64,000 nucleotides of DNA from Hepsetus odoe (GCA_017165825.1 CM029378.1:20778282-20842281); one strand, 5' to 3'; counted from the first letter of the stretch, positions 49,571 through 61,047 are shown. The notes: generated by a model not told the origin, from the letters alone. Made by a program: numbers and translations.

Positions 49571-51030
49571 CAGCCTTAACTGATCCATTTTCTTCCCTTT
49601 CCTGTTCTTCTGTCTTGCAATATTTATAAAACATCAAGCATAACGAACACAAAGCAGAAGAAATCAAAGAAATACTGTGTCACAAAACATTTTATATCCT
49701 GAAATTTCTGTCTGATACTGCCAGACAATCAAAAATAAGCACTGACAAAGCTGCTCTATAGCTTGGGGTTGCCAACTACATCCTGTATATTTTCATGTTA
49801 GATCAGAAAAAACAGCAGCACTAGCTCATAATAAACTGACGCCTAGCCCTGGACATGACATCTGCTTTTGAAGACATGCCAATAAGTCAGATTTTATTTA
49901 TTTTATTTAAATTAGTTAACTCTGCTCATCCAAAGAAATGCAAGGCCATGTGCCCTCTCATTCAGAGCGACTCACATCAGAAGGTCAAAAGGTTTCAGAA
50001 GTGTAGAAAGGTATATGTGTAGGGCTAGTTAGGAAAGTTTAGTCCCTTCACATGACGCAAACTTTATGACGGACTGTAAACTGTTCAAATGTGCTCAGCA
50101 GCCCATTTCCTAACCTGGTTAAAGTGTCCAGGATCAGCTGATCTTTCAGTTGGTAGACTAAAATAGTGAGAGAGTTAATGAGAGGGACCCCAGCAGTAAA
50201 AACACATGAGGTAATTCTAATGAGTCAAAGTTCACCACAGGTACCAGGCATCCCACCACTCAGTTAATGTCTAGTCCCAAGACATGGGCTTCAAATTTGT
50301 GTCGAGGAAGAAATAAGACTCAAATATCCTTTAAAGCAACAAAACCTGGCTTGTTGCATATACGAACAGCTGATCAACACGTTTACCTGAAGCAGATTTT
50401 AAACTGAGACCAGGAAATTCCGGCTTTAAGCAGTTGCTTTGAATATCCTTTCATTTAAAACAGAAGTTGTATTGTCGGCCTTTGCGGTGTCTTAACTTTG
50501 CTTTCAATGGGACACAAGCGACCTCTTAACTGGACTTTGTTTCAGTGAAATGACAGTTTGCCTAGAATTGTTTCTCCTTTTTCACTAAATTCCCACAGGA
50601 CACTTCTCATCCATAATCGCGCACAGCTGTGTGTTAGAACAGATTAAACCCGAAAACGTGCACTTCTTTAGGAGCGGGACTCCAAGTCGTTGACCAAACA
50701 CTACACTGTTTCTAGCTGATCAGGCGTGTTACCGACCGAGGAAAGGCCACACAACGCTTCATCCTCGCAAACAGCCGATGTGTGTTAGCTTAGCGATTTC
50801 AAAGATAGATCTGCACTCAGACCATCATGATGTTAAACATATTCGGTGGGAAAAAAAGTTGTAATGATCAACAGATTGTCCGCGATTAAGAATGTGAGGT
50901 TAGTGTAAATCGCCTAACGAGCTTATTGGGAGGATTAGATGCTTCAGTGTTCCTAAACCTGAGCAGGAGAACGTGGATGAAAGGATGGAAAACAACACAC
51001 AAAAAAAAATCAGCTCACACTTGTATGCGG
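49571..51030. other. First intron of sgms1, promoter-proximal
   Basis: No element recognised. CpG dinucleotides become more frequent from about 50600 towards the presumed promoter. Confidence 0.45.
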
Positions 51031-51038
51031 GGACCTAC

Positions 51039-51340
51039 CTGCCATTAATCTTCTGCTTTAAGCGGTGATATATAGGGCAGGATCCTTTTTTCCTTAAACT
51101 TTCACGTTTTGTGCAGGGCCACTGCTGTACCTGCACTGGAGAACGCTAGAAGCCTTGCGGTTCGAGGCAACGCGACTGAAAATGCGTGTGAGAAACGAGC
51201 AAAATCGCGGACGAAAATACTTGCATCCCTCGCCACCATGAGATTTGTTGATGTAGAGGAGGCGGGGCGAGGCGTCGTATCGGGTGGATGTGTGGGGGTG
51301 GGGTGGACTAAAACTGCGTTTTTATTTCACACAGATGTCT
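51039..51340 (-). promoter_or_regulatory. Probable CpG-rich promoter and 5' non-coding exon of sgms1
   Basis: This is the most CpG-dense stretch in an otherwise AT-rich window. It contains a GC-box-like GAGGCGGGGCGAG near 51258-51270. On the minus strand a good donor (GGCAG then gtaggt) falls at 51039/51038. That could end an untranslated first exon starting somewhere in about 51080-51200. No TSS can be read directly. The assignment rests on distance, orientation and composition. A matching untranslated acceptor may lie at 39623. Confidence 0.45.
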
Positions 51341-51499
51341 GAATGTCATGCGATGTTAAGGGTATGTTTTACTGCACTACAGAGTTGCGCTTGGGTCTTT
51401 AATTAATGACGTTAGCGGGCAACGAGACCCGCTCACCTAGTTACACGCATCAAGACGTCACATGTGTGATGTATGGAATGACGCGTCGGCCTGCAGCCT

Positions 51500-51690
51500 C
51501 GCAGACTCGACACGCCCACTTCACCACGCGACACACCCACCATGCAACATCACACCCACTGTGTTACAGGACGCACCCACTGTCCAATCCCACGTACCGA
51601 TTTTACTACACTGAGGCATCTGTAATCAATAGTACTACCGGATACGCCCACCGTACAACATGACACACCCTCTGTACAACACAATATATT
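51500..51690. repeat. Degenerate CACCC-rich satellite, left block
   Basis: Irregular repeats of a unit of roughly 20-25 bp built on gacacacccac and tacaaca. The same unit continues in the block at 52560-52870. Confidence 0.65.
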
Positions 51691-51794
51691 ACACACCTAA
51701 CTAGAAACGACAGAACCGAGGAACCCTGAATCAACAAACTTGAGGGATTGCGTGAGATTCTTGGGATAGCAGCACCAATATCCCAGTTTACTGT

Positions 51795-52441
51795 CTTCTT
51801 CTTCTTCTTTCAGCTGCTCCCGTTTAGGAGTTGCCACAGCAGATCATCCGTTCCATTTCTTTCAGTCCTCTGCTTCAACAGGAATCTTCCTCCTTCAAGC
51901 CGACCACCTGCATGTCCTCTCTCACCACCTCCATAAACTTCCTCTTTGAAAGTGATCTTGCTCTTTCCTGGCAGCTCCATTTTCAGCAACCTCATTTCAA
52001 CAACCTTGCTTCTTTAACTTTGTCTAACCTGAGATGTCTAACCTGAGGTCTCCCTCTAATATATTAATATACCCTAATATATTTCTAATCCTGTCCATCC
52101 TCATCACACCCAACGAAAACATCAGCATCTTAAACTCTGACACCTCCAGCTACACCTCCTGTCTTTTCTTTTAGTGCCACTGTCTCCAAACCGTACAACA
52201 TAGCTGGTCTCACTACTGTCCTGTAGACCTTCCCTTTTACTCTCGCTGGTACCTGTCTGTCACCAATCACTCCAGCCACTCTTCTTCACCCATTCCAGCC
52301 TGCCTGCACTCTCTTGTTCACCGCTCTTCCACACTTGCTGTTACTCTGAACAGTTTCTTCCAAGTATTTAAATTCCTCAACCATTGTCACCTCTACTCCT
52401 TGAATCCTAACCACTCCACTTTACTTTACTTTACTTTAAAC
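51795..52441 (-). mobile_element. 5'-truncated RTE LINE insertion with 15-bp TSD
   Basis: On the minus strand it carries the RTE C-terminal part and ends with the usual gagcagctgaaag followed by AAG repeats. It is flanked by the perfect 15-bp direct repeat ATCCCAGTTTACTGT at 51780-51794 and 52442-52456. Length is 647 bp. Confidence 0.88.
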
Positions 52442-52559
52442 ATCCCAGTTTACTGTAATTCTTCATTTTTGTGAAACCCTAGACCTTCACCTTTTAACTA
52501 ATGGAGAGATTAATTGCTAAAAGCCTGACTAAACAAGTAGCCTAGACTTAAAAACAGAG

Positions 52560-52870
52560 TGTGTTGCACAACACATGACACACCCACTATTCAATAACAC
52601 AAACCAACTGCGCTACCCTGCATTAGGCCTCTCAACACAGAACATTAACTGTACTACACAACAATCACTGTACAAATACGACAAGCCCATCATAAAACAC
52701 GGGACATTCACTGCACAACGTCATATCTACTGTAAAACATGACACACCCACTGTACAACATTACGTACCTACCATACAACATGACACACCCACCATAAAA
52801 CAAAGCTACCATACAATAACACACCAACTGAGCCTCATGACACACCCACTAAACCACATGATACAACCCC
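52560..52870. repeat. Degenerate CACCC-rich satellite, right block
   Basis: Multiple copies of atgacacacccact and taccatacaacatgac spaced roughly 20-25 bp. Confidence 0.65.
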
Positions 52871-53145
52871 TAAAGTAATCACAAGAATTAGTAAGAGGAT
52901 GATGTGTAAACAGCCAGAAGTTCCATCACAGTTCCTAACCTTAAAAACTATCTCTGAAGCCCAGGACAAATGGACAGATTTTATAATTATGAGATAGCAT
53001 CTGTGATGATTTGTTTGTTTTCTTGCCCTTATTCAGTTCAGACAGTGCAGCAGACGTGCAGGCCATCTGTGGGAAAACAACTTTAAGCAGTTCACTGTAA
53101 ATCGTAATACAAGCGTAAATAAATCCAGAGCAATGGATATGATGT

Positions 53146-53216
53146 GACTTGGGTTGGACACCAGCACTCCCCCGCAACCCCGTTTGGGACAAGCGGCAGA
53201 TAATGGATGGATGGGA
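53146..53216 (+). repeat. SINE tail fragment
   Basis: gggacaagcggcagataatg followed by TGGA units; matches 19970-20050. Confidence 0.6.
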
Positions 53217-53689
53217 TGATGTGACTTGCTGTAGATGTGAAAAGGAATCTTTGTCCATCCCTTCCTAAAATGACCTTCTTAATTTTGTAGTTCAGCATCA
53301 GTTACAGAGAATTCTGTGAAAAGTATAAATGTAATGTCCTATTTTTGTTTTAGGTTTTTCACAAGTTTAGCTCCAATCTTCTTCTTAAATTTCTTTTTTA
53401 AAAAATAAATTAAAAAGAAAATATATTCCTCAGAACAGTAATCTACAGTAAGTTTTTTTACAAACATTTTCTAAAACTACTTTCCACTCTATGCATGAAA
53501 GGCATGAAATTGGGTGCACTTGAAACTGAACATTGTTGTTTAATAAGTCACAATATCTGGAGGCTACATTTTGTGCATGAAGAACTTTTTCATTCAAGTG
53601 AAAATGCCTTGACATGGGTCTTTGGGCTACTAAAATGTTGCTAAAATGCAATAGTGTAGTGAAAATTAATTATGTAGACTGCCTATATC

Positions 53690-56485
53690 CTAACCCAGCC
53701 ACTAGGGATGCACAAACCACTGTAACCAACCACAAAACACTTTCTTTGTGCCAGAAGGGCATCCGGGGATACATTTTTGACAAATAAATATGTGGACAAC
53801 AAAACAGTTTTCCATTCCGGGTTGGGCAGATCAAGGATCAGGTGATGGAAGCTGATGAAGGAGGATTGCAAGGTGGAATTCAGGCAGCAGTTAACACAGG
53901 CACTGGGAGGTGATCGGAGATCTATCAGATTGCGGGGAAACAATTTCAATTAAATTTCCATTTCAATTTATTCTTATATAGCGCCTTTTACAACACAGTT
54001 GCCCCAAGGCACTTTATATCGGTGGTAGATGGTGGAACAGGTTACAGTAATAGATGTTAAAGCCAGATGACTACGAAGGAGAGGAACCAAAAACTCCACT
54101 ATGTGGAGGAAAAAAACCTCTGAGGGTCCAAGGTCAACCGGCTACCCAACCCCCTTGGGTACTAACAGTACAAAGTTAGTTTGGTTTTAAACTCCAGGAT
54201 CAGTGAGTAATCCCAAGTTGCTTCCAGGTACCGATGAGCCGCCAGGGTCCCTTGGCGCATCAGACGCATCGCACAGACCAGTTGGTAGTTCGGTGTTGGA
54301 CTCAGGTGATGACCACAGCGGGCCCCCCCCGGACATGTGGGGAGAAAAATGGAATGGGGATGGTCAGTAATGAGCATGATCCAGTAGTGACAGACACAGA
54401 AATGAAACAGTACAGTGCGATGGCATGTACAGCCGCACCAGCGACATTAGTAATGGTGCACTATGGTGATTGGTGCGGGTAAGCTAAACTAAAAAAGTAA
54501 GTTTTCAGCCGTGATTTAAAGACTGAGACTGATTCGGCATCCCGTACAGAAGCTGGCAAGCTGTTCCACAATCTAGGGGCCCTGTAACTGAAAGCTTGTG
54601 CACCAATTCATTTATTTATGCGAGGGACAATTAGGAGATCTTTATTCTGGGATCTAAGTGGGCGATTAGGTGTATAGGTAATAAGCAGTACGGTTAAGTA
54701 TATTGGGGCAAGACCTTTAAGTGCCTTGTAGGTTAAGAGGAGGACCTTGAAGTCAGCCCTGTACCTAACAGGAAGCCAGTGAAGCGAGGAGAGTATGGGA
54801 GTTATGTGGTCATAACAACTGAAAAAGTCATAAGACAGACAGCTAGAAACATACTTGGTGTGACATCTGGAAGTAAGAAAGAGGATAAGGAAACCTGATA
54901 GTGGAAACCAGAAGTCCAGAAATGTATACAGAAGAGAGAAAATAGAAATGGGATGGTCAGAGACATGAAGAAAGTAAACAGGAGTAAAAGGAGATGAAGC
55001 ACAGGGTGATGAAAGCAGTGGCAAAGGCTAAAGAAAAGGTATGGTGAATTGTATGAGAGGTTGGGAAAAGATGTGCAGCAGGTCAGAGCAATTAAGGACA
55101 GAAATGGAAAAATATTCACAAGTGAACAGAGCATGTTGAGCAGATCGAGTACTTTGAGCAGCTGATGATTGAAGAGAATGAGAGAGAATGAAGATTGGAT
55201 GATGTGAGGATTGTGAACCAGGAAATGCAGCAAATTAGCAAGATGTAAGGGCAGCGATACCCAAGCTGTTGGTCCAGATGATATACCTGTAAAAGCAAGG
55301 AGGTGTTTAGGAGAGGTAGAGTTTATGACCAAATTGTTTAACACAATGAGTGAGAGAATGCATGAGGAATGGCGATGGACGTTTACTGATGACATTGTGA
55401 TCTGTAGTGAGAGTAGTGAGCAGGTTGAGGAGAACCTAGAGAGGTGGAGATATGCTCTAGAGAGGAGAGGAATGAAAGTAAGTAGGTCAAAGACAGAGAA
55501 AGGAAGAAAGGAAGGAAAGTGGAGTGGTTAGGATGCAAGGAGTAGAGGTAACAAAGGTGGAGGAGATTAAATACTTGGGATCAACAGTTCATAGTAATGG
55601 TGAATGTAGGAGAGAGGTGAAGAAGAGAGTGATGGCAGGTTGGAATGGGTGGAGAAGAGTGGCTGGAGTGATTGGTGACAAGTACCAGCGAGAGTAAAAG
55701 GGAATGTTTACAGGACAGTACTGAGACCAGCTATGTTGTACGGGTTGGAGATGGTGGCACTGATGAAAAGACAGGAGGCATAGCTGGAGGTGTCAGAGTT
55801 AAAGATGCTGAGAGTTTTGTTGGGATGATGAATGAAGAGAATGAGAGAGAGATGATTGGATGATGTGAGGAAAGTGATCCACAAAGTGCAGCAACTTAGC
55901 AAGATGTTGTAAGGGATTGTGACAATCACAATCTTGGAAAGTGAGAGAATGCATGAGGAATGGAGAAGTGTACTGGTACTGAATTTCAAGAATACACAGA
56001 GCTGTAGTAACTATAGAATGATAAAGTTGATTAGCTACAGGATGAAGTGAGAAAGAGTAGTGGAAGCTAGATTAAGAAAAGACGTGATGATTAGAAAGGA
56101 GCAGTATGGTTTAATGCAGAGAAAGAGCACTACAGATGCAATGTTTGCTCCGAGGGTGTTGGTGGAGACCTACAGAGAAGTTCAGAATGAGTTCCATTGT
56201 TCCTTTGTGGACTTAGCATATGACAGGGTGCTTGGAGAGGAGTAGTGGTTTTGTATGAGGAAGTCAGGTGTGGCAGAGGCATATGTCAGAGTGGCACAGT
56301 ATATGTATGAGGGCAATGTGACAGTGGCAAGGTCTGCAGTAGGAGTGATGGATGCATTTAAAGTAGAGGTGGGATTAAAGTAGAGCAGCACTGAGCCCAT
56401 TTTTGTTTGCAATTATAATGGACAGGTTGATGAGTGGAATCGGATAATCTGCGGTAGCAGCCCCTAAACGGGAGCAGCCAAAAGA
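53690..56485 (+). mobile_element. RTE-clade LINE copy, rearranged and interrupted
   Basis: Starts near ccactagggatgcacaaacc and ends ggagcagccaaaagatgtcc. Protein pieces include FTDDIVICSESSEQVEENLE and RWRYALERRGMKVSRSKT (55325-55531) and KDVMIRKEQYGLMQRKSTTD with AMFAPRVLVE (56060-56245). The C-terminal segment at 55400-55800 lies before the reverse transcriptase segment at 55990-56450, so the copy is shuffled or composite. A foreign repeat fills 53937-54835. Confidence 0.75.
53937..54835. mobile_element. Interspersed repeat (~0.9 kb) nested in the RTE LINE
   Basis: Begins near ttcttatatagcgcctttta and includes gtttcagccgtgatttaaag-like text, gctgttccacaatctagggg and gtacctaacaggaagccagt. 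Such text is widespread in fish genomes. I cannot assign the superfamily. The LINE sequence continues on both sides. Confidence 0.65.
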
Positions 56486-57189
56486 TGTCCTAAAACATAT
56501 ATTCGCCACCGTTACATATTCAAATTAAAGAGTCTTAAATATTGAGTCTGAACACTTTTCACACAGCATTTGGTGTCTCCTCACAATTTTTTTAATAAAC
56601 TTTTTTATTACCTGAGGCTAGCAACTGTTTAGCAAGGTATGGATATGTTGGCCAAACGCAAGTTACATCTCTGCTGCCTGCAAAATAGTTCTAACACAAA
56701 ATAGTTCTAATACAAACCTATTTCAATATATTCTACTAACTCTACTTTAATAGAATAGAAAGTGTCAGATATATAAAATAAGCATCATTAAAAAGTTTAA
56801 ACACAGACACCAAAAGGCAATAATTAGGCCTGATTTCACATAGGATCAAATGTACAGTATATGCATTTGTAATGATGTAGTGTCATGGGCTGGACATCAA
56901 TGCAGAGCCAAGAGCTTCGTACTGAACTTTAATAACAGAAGTAACGTGCACAGAACTCATAGACTGAATATGCTGAAAACAATATGTGTAAAGGATAACA
57001 TAAATAAACACAGAGGCAAGCACACAGAATGACCAGCACCCTGCTCTGATTCATTTGGGCTTATAACGCCAGCCAGGACCCCAAAAGGAGAGAGGTTACA
57101 CAAGTGTTCAACAAAAAGTCCAAACATATGCTGCGCTGTCACCGCAGTCTTCCTGGCGGGTTCGGCTGAAGCTCCTGAAACCCCACTTT

Positions 57190-57330
57190 CTCTCCAGAGG
57201 TCTGGCTTGGACACAGCCCCTCAAGATCCCACCTCCTCCAGCGGACTTGGACCTCGTCTCTCAAGACCCCGCCTCCTCCTACAGACTTGGACCTCGTCCC
57301 TCAAGCCCCACCTCCTCCGGGGGACTTATG
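57190..57330 (-). repeat. ~45-bp tandem repeat inside the LTR element
   Basis: Three degenerate units built on gacttggacctcgtc, ctcaagaccccgcctcctcc. Confidence 0.7.
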
Positions 57331-57539
57331 CAGAGTCCGTTCTCTCTAACTTGGAACGATGGCACCCACCTCCCGCTTTCCCGGACTGACGTGACGACAG
57401 CACAAAAACTCCGCCTTCCCAGGTGGCTGTTTTCCCCGGTGCCGAACCCCCGTCTTCCCAGGCTGGCCTGAACACCCTCACTAACACCCCGTCTTCCCCG
57501 GTCAACGTAAGCAAAACGCCATCTGTCTGCCCTTAGAGG

Positions 57540-57800
57540 TTAACCTGAACGGCCGCACTGAAATCCCGTCCACATAAGCCGACATTGGTAACTGCATGGA
57601 AGTCCTGTCCACCCAGAATGACTCAACCAACCATGCCGAAGTTTCGTCCAACCGGGCTGATGGGAGTGACAGCGCCAGTGCCCCGTCCACCTAGGCTGAC
57701 ATGGATGGCAATGCCAGGTCTCCACCTACCTGGGCTAGTATGGATGACAGCCCCATCATCCCGCCTACCTGGACTGACGAGTGTGTCGCCGGCCTCGCAG
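57540..57800 (-). repeat. ~36-39-bp degenerate tandem repeat inside the LTR element
   Basis: Several units of the type ccgtccacctaggctgacat and ggatggcaatgcc (e.g. near 57640, 57684, 57725 and 57765). They read as a repeating peptide in minus frames but with stops. Confidence 0.65.
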
Positions 57801-58865
57801 CCTCCTCCTCCGCAGTGAAGATGGCAGATGTCTTTGAAGTCCCACCTTGTGCAGATGAGTGAGCTGGCATCGCAGCCCCACTTCTCCAGGGGCTAATGCA
57901 GGAGCTGGCTCCACAGCCTCGCCCTCCTGGTTGCTGGAGCTGGAACTGGCACAACCTCTGCCAATCCTGGGAGGCAAGCGAACATTGCAAAAACACCCTA
58001 GGCGCCGCTCAACCTCTATTGTCCCAGCCTCCAGCACCTGGAAGGTCCGGTGGTTCTTCGCAGACATCCAAACGGAGCTCTTGGCTCGCTACATCCATTT
58101 GTGGCAGCTGGTCATTTCTGCAACAATGTAGTGTCGTGGGCTGGACATCAATGCAAAGCTGAGAGCTTCGTACTGAACTTTAATAACAGAAGTAACATGC
58201 ACAGAACTCATAGACTGAATATAATGAAAATAATGTGTGTAAAGGATAACGTAAGTAAACACAGAGGTAAGCACATGACTAGTGCCCTGCTCTGATTCTT
58301 TTGGGCAAATTAAGCCAACCACTGATGAGGCACACCTGTCACCCAATGCCCAGGTGTGCACAATCAGAGCAGGGCACCCTCTACTGCCACTGAACCGCCA
58401 CAGCATTACACATCAGTAAAGGATTGTGTCAGCATCACTCTAATACAAACAAGGGTCAGGTATATCAAATAAGCATCTTGGAAAAGTTTGCTGAGTTTTA
58501 AACACAGACACCAAAAGGAGATAATTAGGCCTGATTTCACATGGGGTCAAATGTATATGCATTACACATCAGTAAAGGATTGTGTCAGCATCAGACCTAC
58601 TGAGTTACATTCTACTAGCTCTACTTTATTAGAAACAAGTGTCAGATATATCAAATAAGCGTCATGGAAAAGTTTGCTGGGTTTTAAACACAGACACCAA
58701 AAGGCGATGAATATAGACAAATATACATAAACAGGTGGATTATGGGTTTTGGATAGATGTTGCTAGATTTTGCCCATTTCGTCACCCAGAAGCAAAATGT
58801 TGTGTAAAGTCACTTCTTCAAATTTGGAATGAAAAGAGAAATGATTTTCACAACATAGTTGAAAC

Positions 58866-59105
58866 TGTCATGGTAGGCGGCACTCTGCTCCAACTGTGCA
58901 CACCTGTGCGCACTTGGGCAATAGGTGTGCCTCATTGGGGCTGGTTTTATAAGCCCCAATGAATCAGAGCAGAGCATCTGTCATTTTCTTTGGGTTTTTG
59001 GTTTCTTGGCTTCCTTGGGTTTTTTGGAGTTTTTTGGTTTTTGACGTTTGTGTCTCTGGACCTCCTGTGGTTCTCGAGTGTTTTTTGTTTATGCCTAATA
59101 AAGTG
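58866..59105 (+). mobile_element. LTR fragment (U3 and start of R), plus strand
   Basis: Starts TGTCATGG and has the gtgcacacctgtgcg, cctcattggggctgg and ttttataagccccaatgaat TATA region shared with the LTRs at 58119-58402 and 62428-62702. It carries AATAAA at 59097-59102. The right border is unclear because it merges with the PHD-finger element. Confidence 0.65.
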
Positions 59106-59701
59106 GAGAACAAGATCTGTAGCTACGCGATTACGTCTAAGTATGCACTCAATTTATGCACTCAATCATCTAAGCTACAAAATGAGAAATGTTCTAGATC
59201 TGAACTTCCAAAAATTTCCACTCAGCCAAACATAGAGATAAACAGATCCAGAAGGCACTTTCAGCTAAACAGTACTGAATTTGTAAATCTCCCAATAAAA
59301 AGAAAAAGTCAGTGATAGCTTGTGATGTTTGCAATCAGTGGTATCATTTTGATTGCATAGGCATTTCTAATGAACAAATTATAGATTTTGAAAATGTAGG
59401 TTATATTTGTTCTGGTGAATTATGCAAATTACAGATCCTAACTTTAACAAAAGGATTTATTGTAAAATGTGAGACTAAAAACAAAGGCAATAATAATGTA
59501 TATAAAGGTGTAATTGATGCATTAATGCACAGTCAAATAAAAAATAGCAAAAAGATCTCTCAGCAACAAAATGGAGAAGGCTGTGACACATATCAGGACA
59601 TAAAACACACAGTATGTGAAAGTGACGTGATACATGATGATGTTAGAACAGTAGAAGATGTTAAACCCACAGACCCTGAAACAGACACAGTGTCTGTTTG
59701 A
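59091..59701 (+). pseudogene. PHD-type zinc finger fragment
   Basis: Two overlapping frames (59091-59315 and 59312-59701) join if one base is shifted near 59312. The second contains IACDVCNQWYHFDC and ICSGELCK, matching the later half of a PHD finger (Cys-X2-Cys, the Trp before His, Cys-X2-Cys). The first two zinc-binding Cys are not in place. The frame ends TDTVSV at a stop that is part of a hairpin. It probably belongs to the element at 59200-62427. Confidence 0.65.
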
Positions 59702-60015
59702 TCAACTGTTTTCACAGTGGAAAACAGTTGATCAATACTGCACATGATTTTGAAATGGAAAAGAGACAATCGTCTAGCAATAGCTGTGCATCTCAAATGG
59801 AAAATTTTGGTGCATCTGAATACTTTAAAGAAATTCCTCCTGAAGAATTGTGTAGTTTAACTAAAGCTGTTGCTGAACCAAAGATGGAAAAGAATACATT
59901 TATCTATTTTTATATGAGGATACTTTGATATGAGGATACTTATTCTTTAAAAATTCTTTTAAAACATCTGCTCTAAAAATGTCAGATTACACTTATCCAT
60001 GAAGAGTGGGCAGCA

Positions 60016-60261
60016 GTCAGTCAGTCATTTTCTGCCGTTTGTCCCAAGCGGGGTCGCGGGGGCGTGCTGGAGTCCATCCCAGCTCACACAGGGCGAAGGA
60101 CGGGGGACACACCCTGGACAGGTCGCCAGCCCATCACAGGAAGGAGCGTGACGGGGACGGCACTTTGCTCAAGGGTACCTCAGGGCAACCCATTGTGAAG
60201 GGGTTCGAACCCTTGATCCTCCGATCATGTGGCCAGTGCCCTAACCACTAGGCCCCCGCTG
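60016..60261 (-). mobile_element. SINE family 2 with 12-bp TSD, nested in the PHD element
   Basis: Flanked by GAGTGGGCAGCA at 60004-60015 and 60262-60273. It contains tttctgccgtttgtcccaag, gcaactttgctcaagggtac-like text and ctaggcccccgct. Removing it rejoins the open text HEEWAAINAKRAG. Confidence 0.88.
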
Positions 60262-61047
60262 GAGTGGGCAGCAATAAATGCCAAAAGAGCTGGTAAATAT
60301 TTTCAAAAGTACTCTTGGCATAAAACATTTGTTGAAAAAATTAAAAGGTCAGATCCTTAGTGTGTAATTGTTTTTCAAAAATTACATTTTAAGTCAAGCT
60401 AAATTAAGACCTAGAAATACTCCTGTTTTAAGAATATATGGATATATGGATGCTTATAAATCCTGCCCAATGTCTTTCAGCATAAACGCAGAAAATTAAA
60501 CAAGTTTTATGTCTACAATAAGTTATAGTGGAGAGATAATACATTCCAGTGATAAATTAAAGGCACCCTTCAGAAGTAAAGAACATGAGGAAATAGCAGA
60601 GAAATTGGAAAATATGAAACCATACTGCTAATATAATAATGCATTAGGAAATGCAGATCCTGATTCTTTGTCAGCTCAAAAGAGAACAGGAATAGGAACC
60701 AGCACAGCTATACTGAGAAAAATTAAATCTGAGAATCAGAATTAAAAATGTACTTGATTTGGATGAGGTTAAGTCTCTACAGATTCTAAAAGGTAACCTA
60801 GAGCAAAAAGATATTAATAATATACATATAAATGGCTTTATTCAAATAGTACAAGCTGTACCTTTAAGTAATACGTTTTACAGAGGGGGGTATTAGACTT
60901 TGGCATGAAATGGCTAAACGTACTCCCATGTTCTGGGACACAACTGGAGGCATAATAAAGTCAAACATGACAAAAAAAAGAATTTTGTATTATGAAATTG
61001 TGGTGAGTAACCCAGCATCATAACACACTGCAGCACCAGCTGCATTT

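Larger units (their letters stand above)
56868..58402 (-). mobile_element. Non-autonomous LTR retrotransposon, 1.5 kb, with 5-bp TSD
   Basis: The flanking direct repeat is GCATT at 56863-56867 and 58403-58407. The 5' LTR (minus strand) is 58402-58119, starting TGTGGCGG and ending GTTGCA. The 3' LTR ends ATTACA at 56868 and is similar up to about 57060, after which its U3 part diverges. The empty site (tatgcattacacatc) is readable at 58555-58570 in the neighbouring repeat unit. The ~1.06-kb interior shows no gag, protease, reverse transcriptase or integrase. It is GC-rich and made largely of degenerate tandem repeats. Confidence 0.82.
56730..58725. repeat. ~156-bp tandem repeat, three units, split by an LTR element
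   Basis: The repeat contains gtgtcagatatat, ttaaacacagacaccaaaag and cctgatttcacat. Unit 1 ends at 56867, unit 2 runs 58408-58563 and unit 3 runs 58564 to about 58725 (truncated). Units 2 and 3 start with acacatcagtaaagg or its equivalent 156 bp apart. An LTR retrotransposon is inserted between unit 1 and unit 2. Confidence 0.8.

Noticed and set aside
57585..58162. Pro- and Ser-rich plus-strand frames
   Set aside because: They come from GC-rich tandem repeats inside the non-autonomous LTR element and shift frame constantly.
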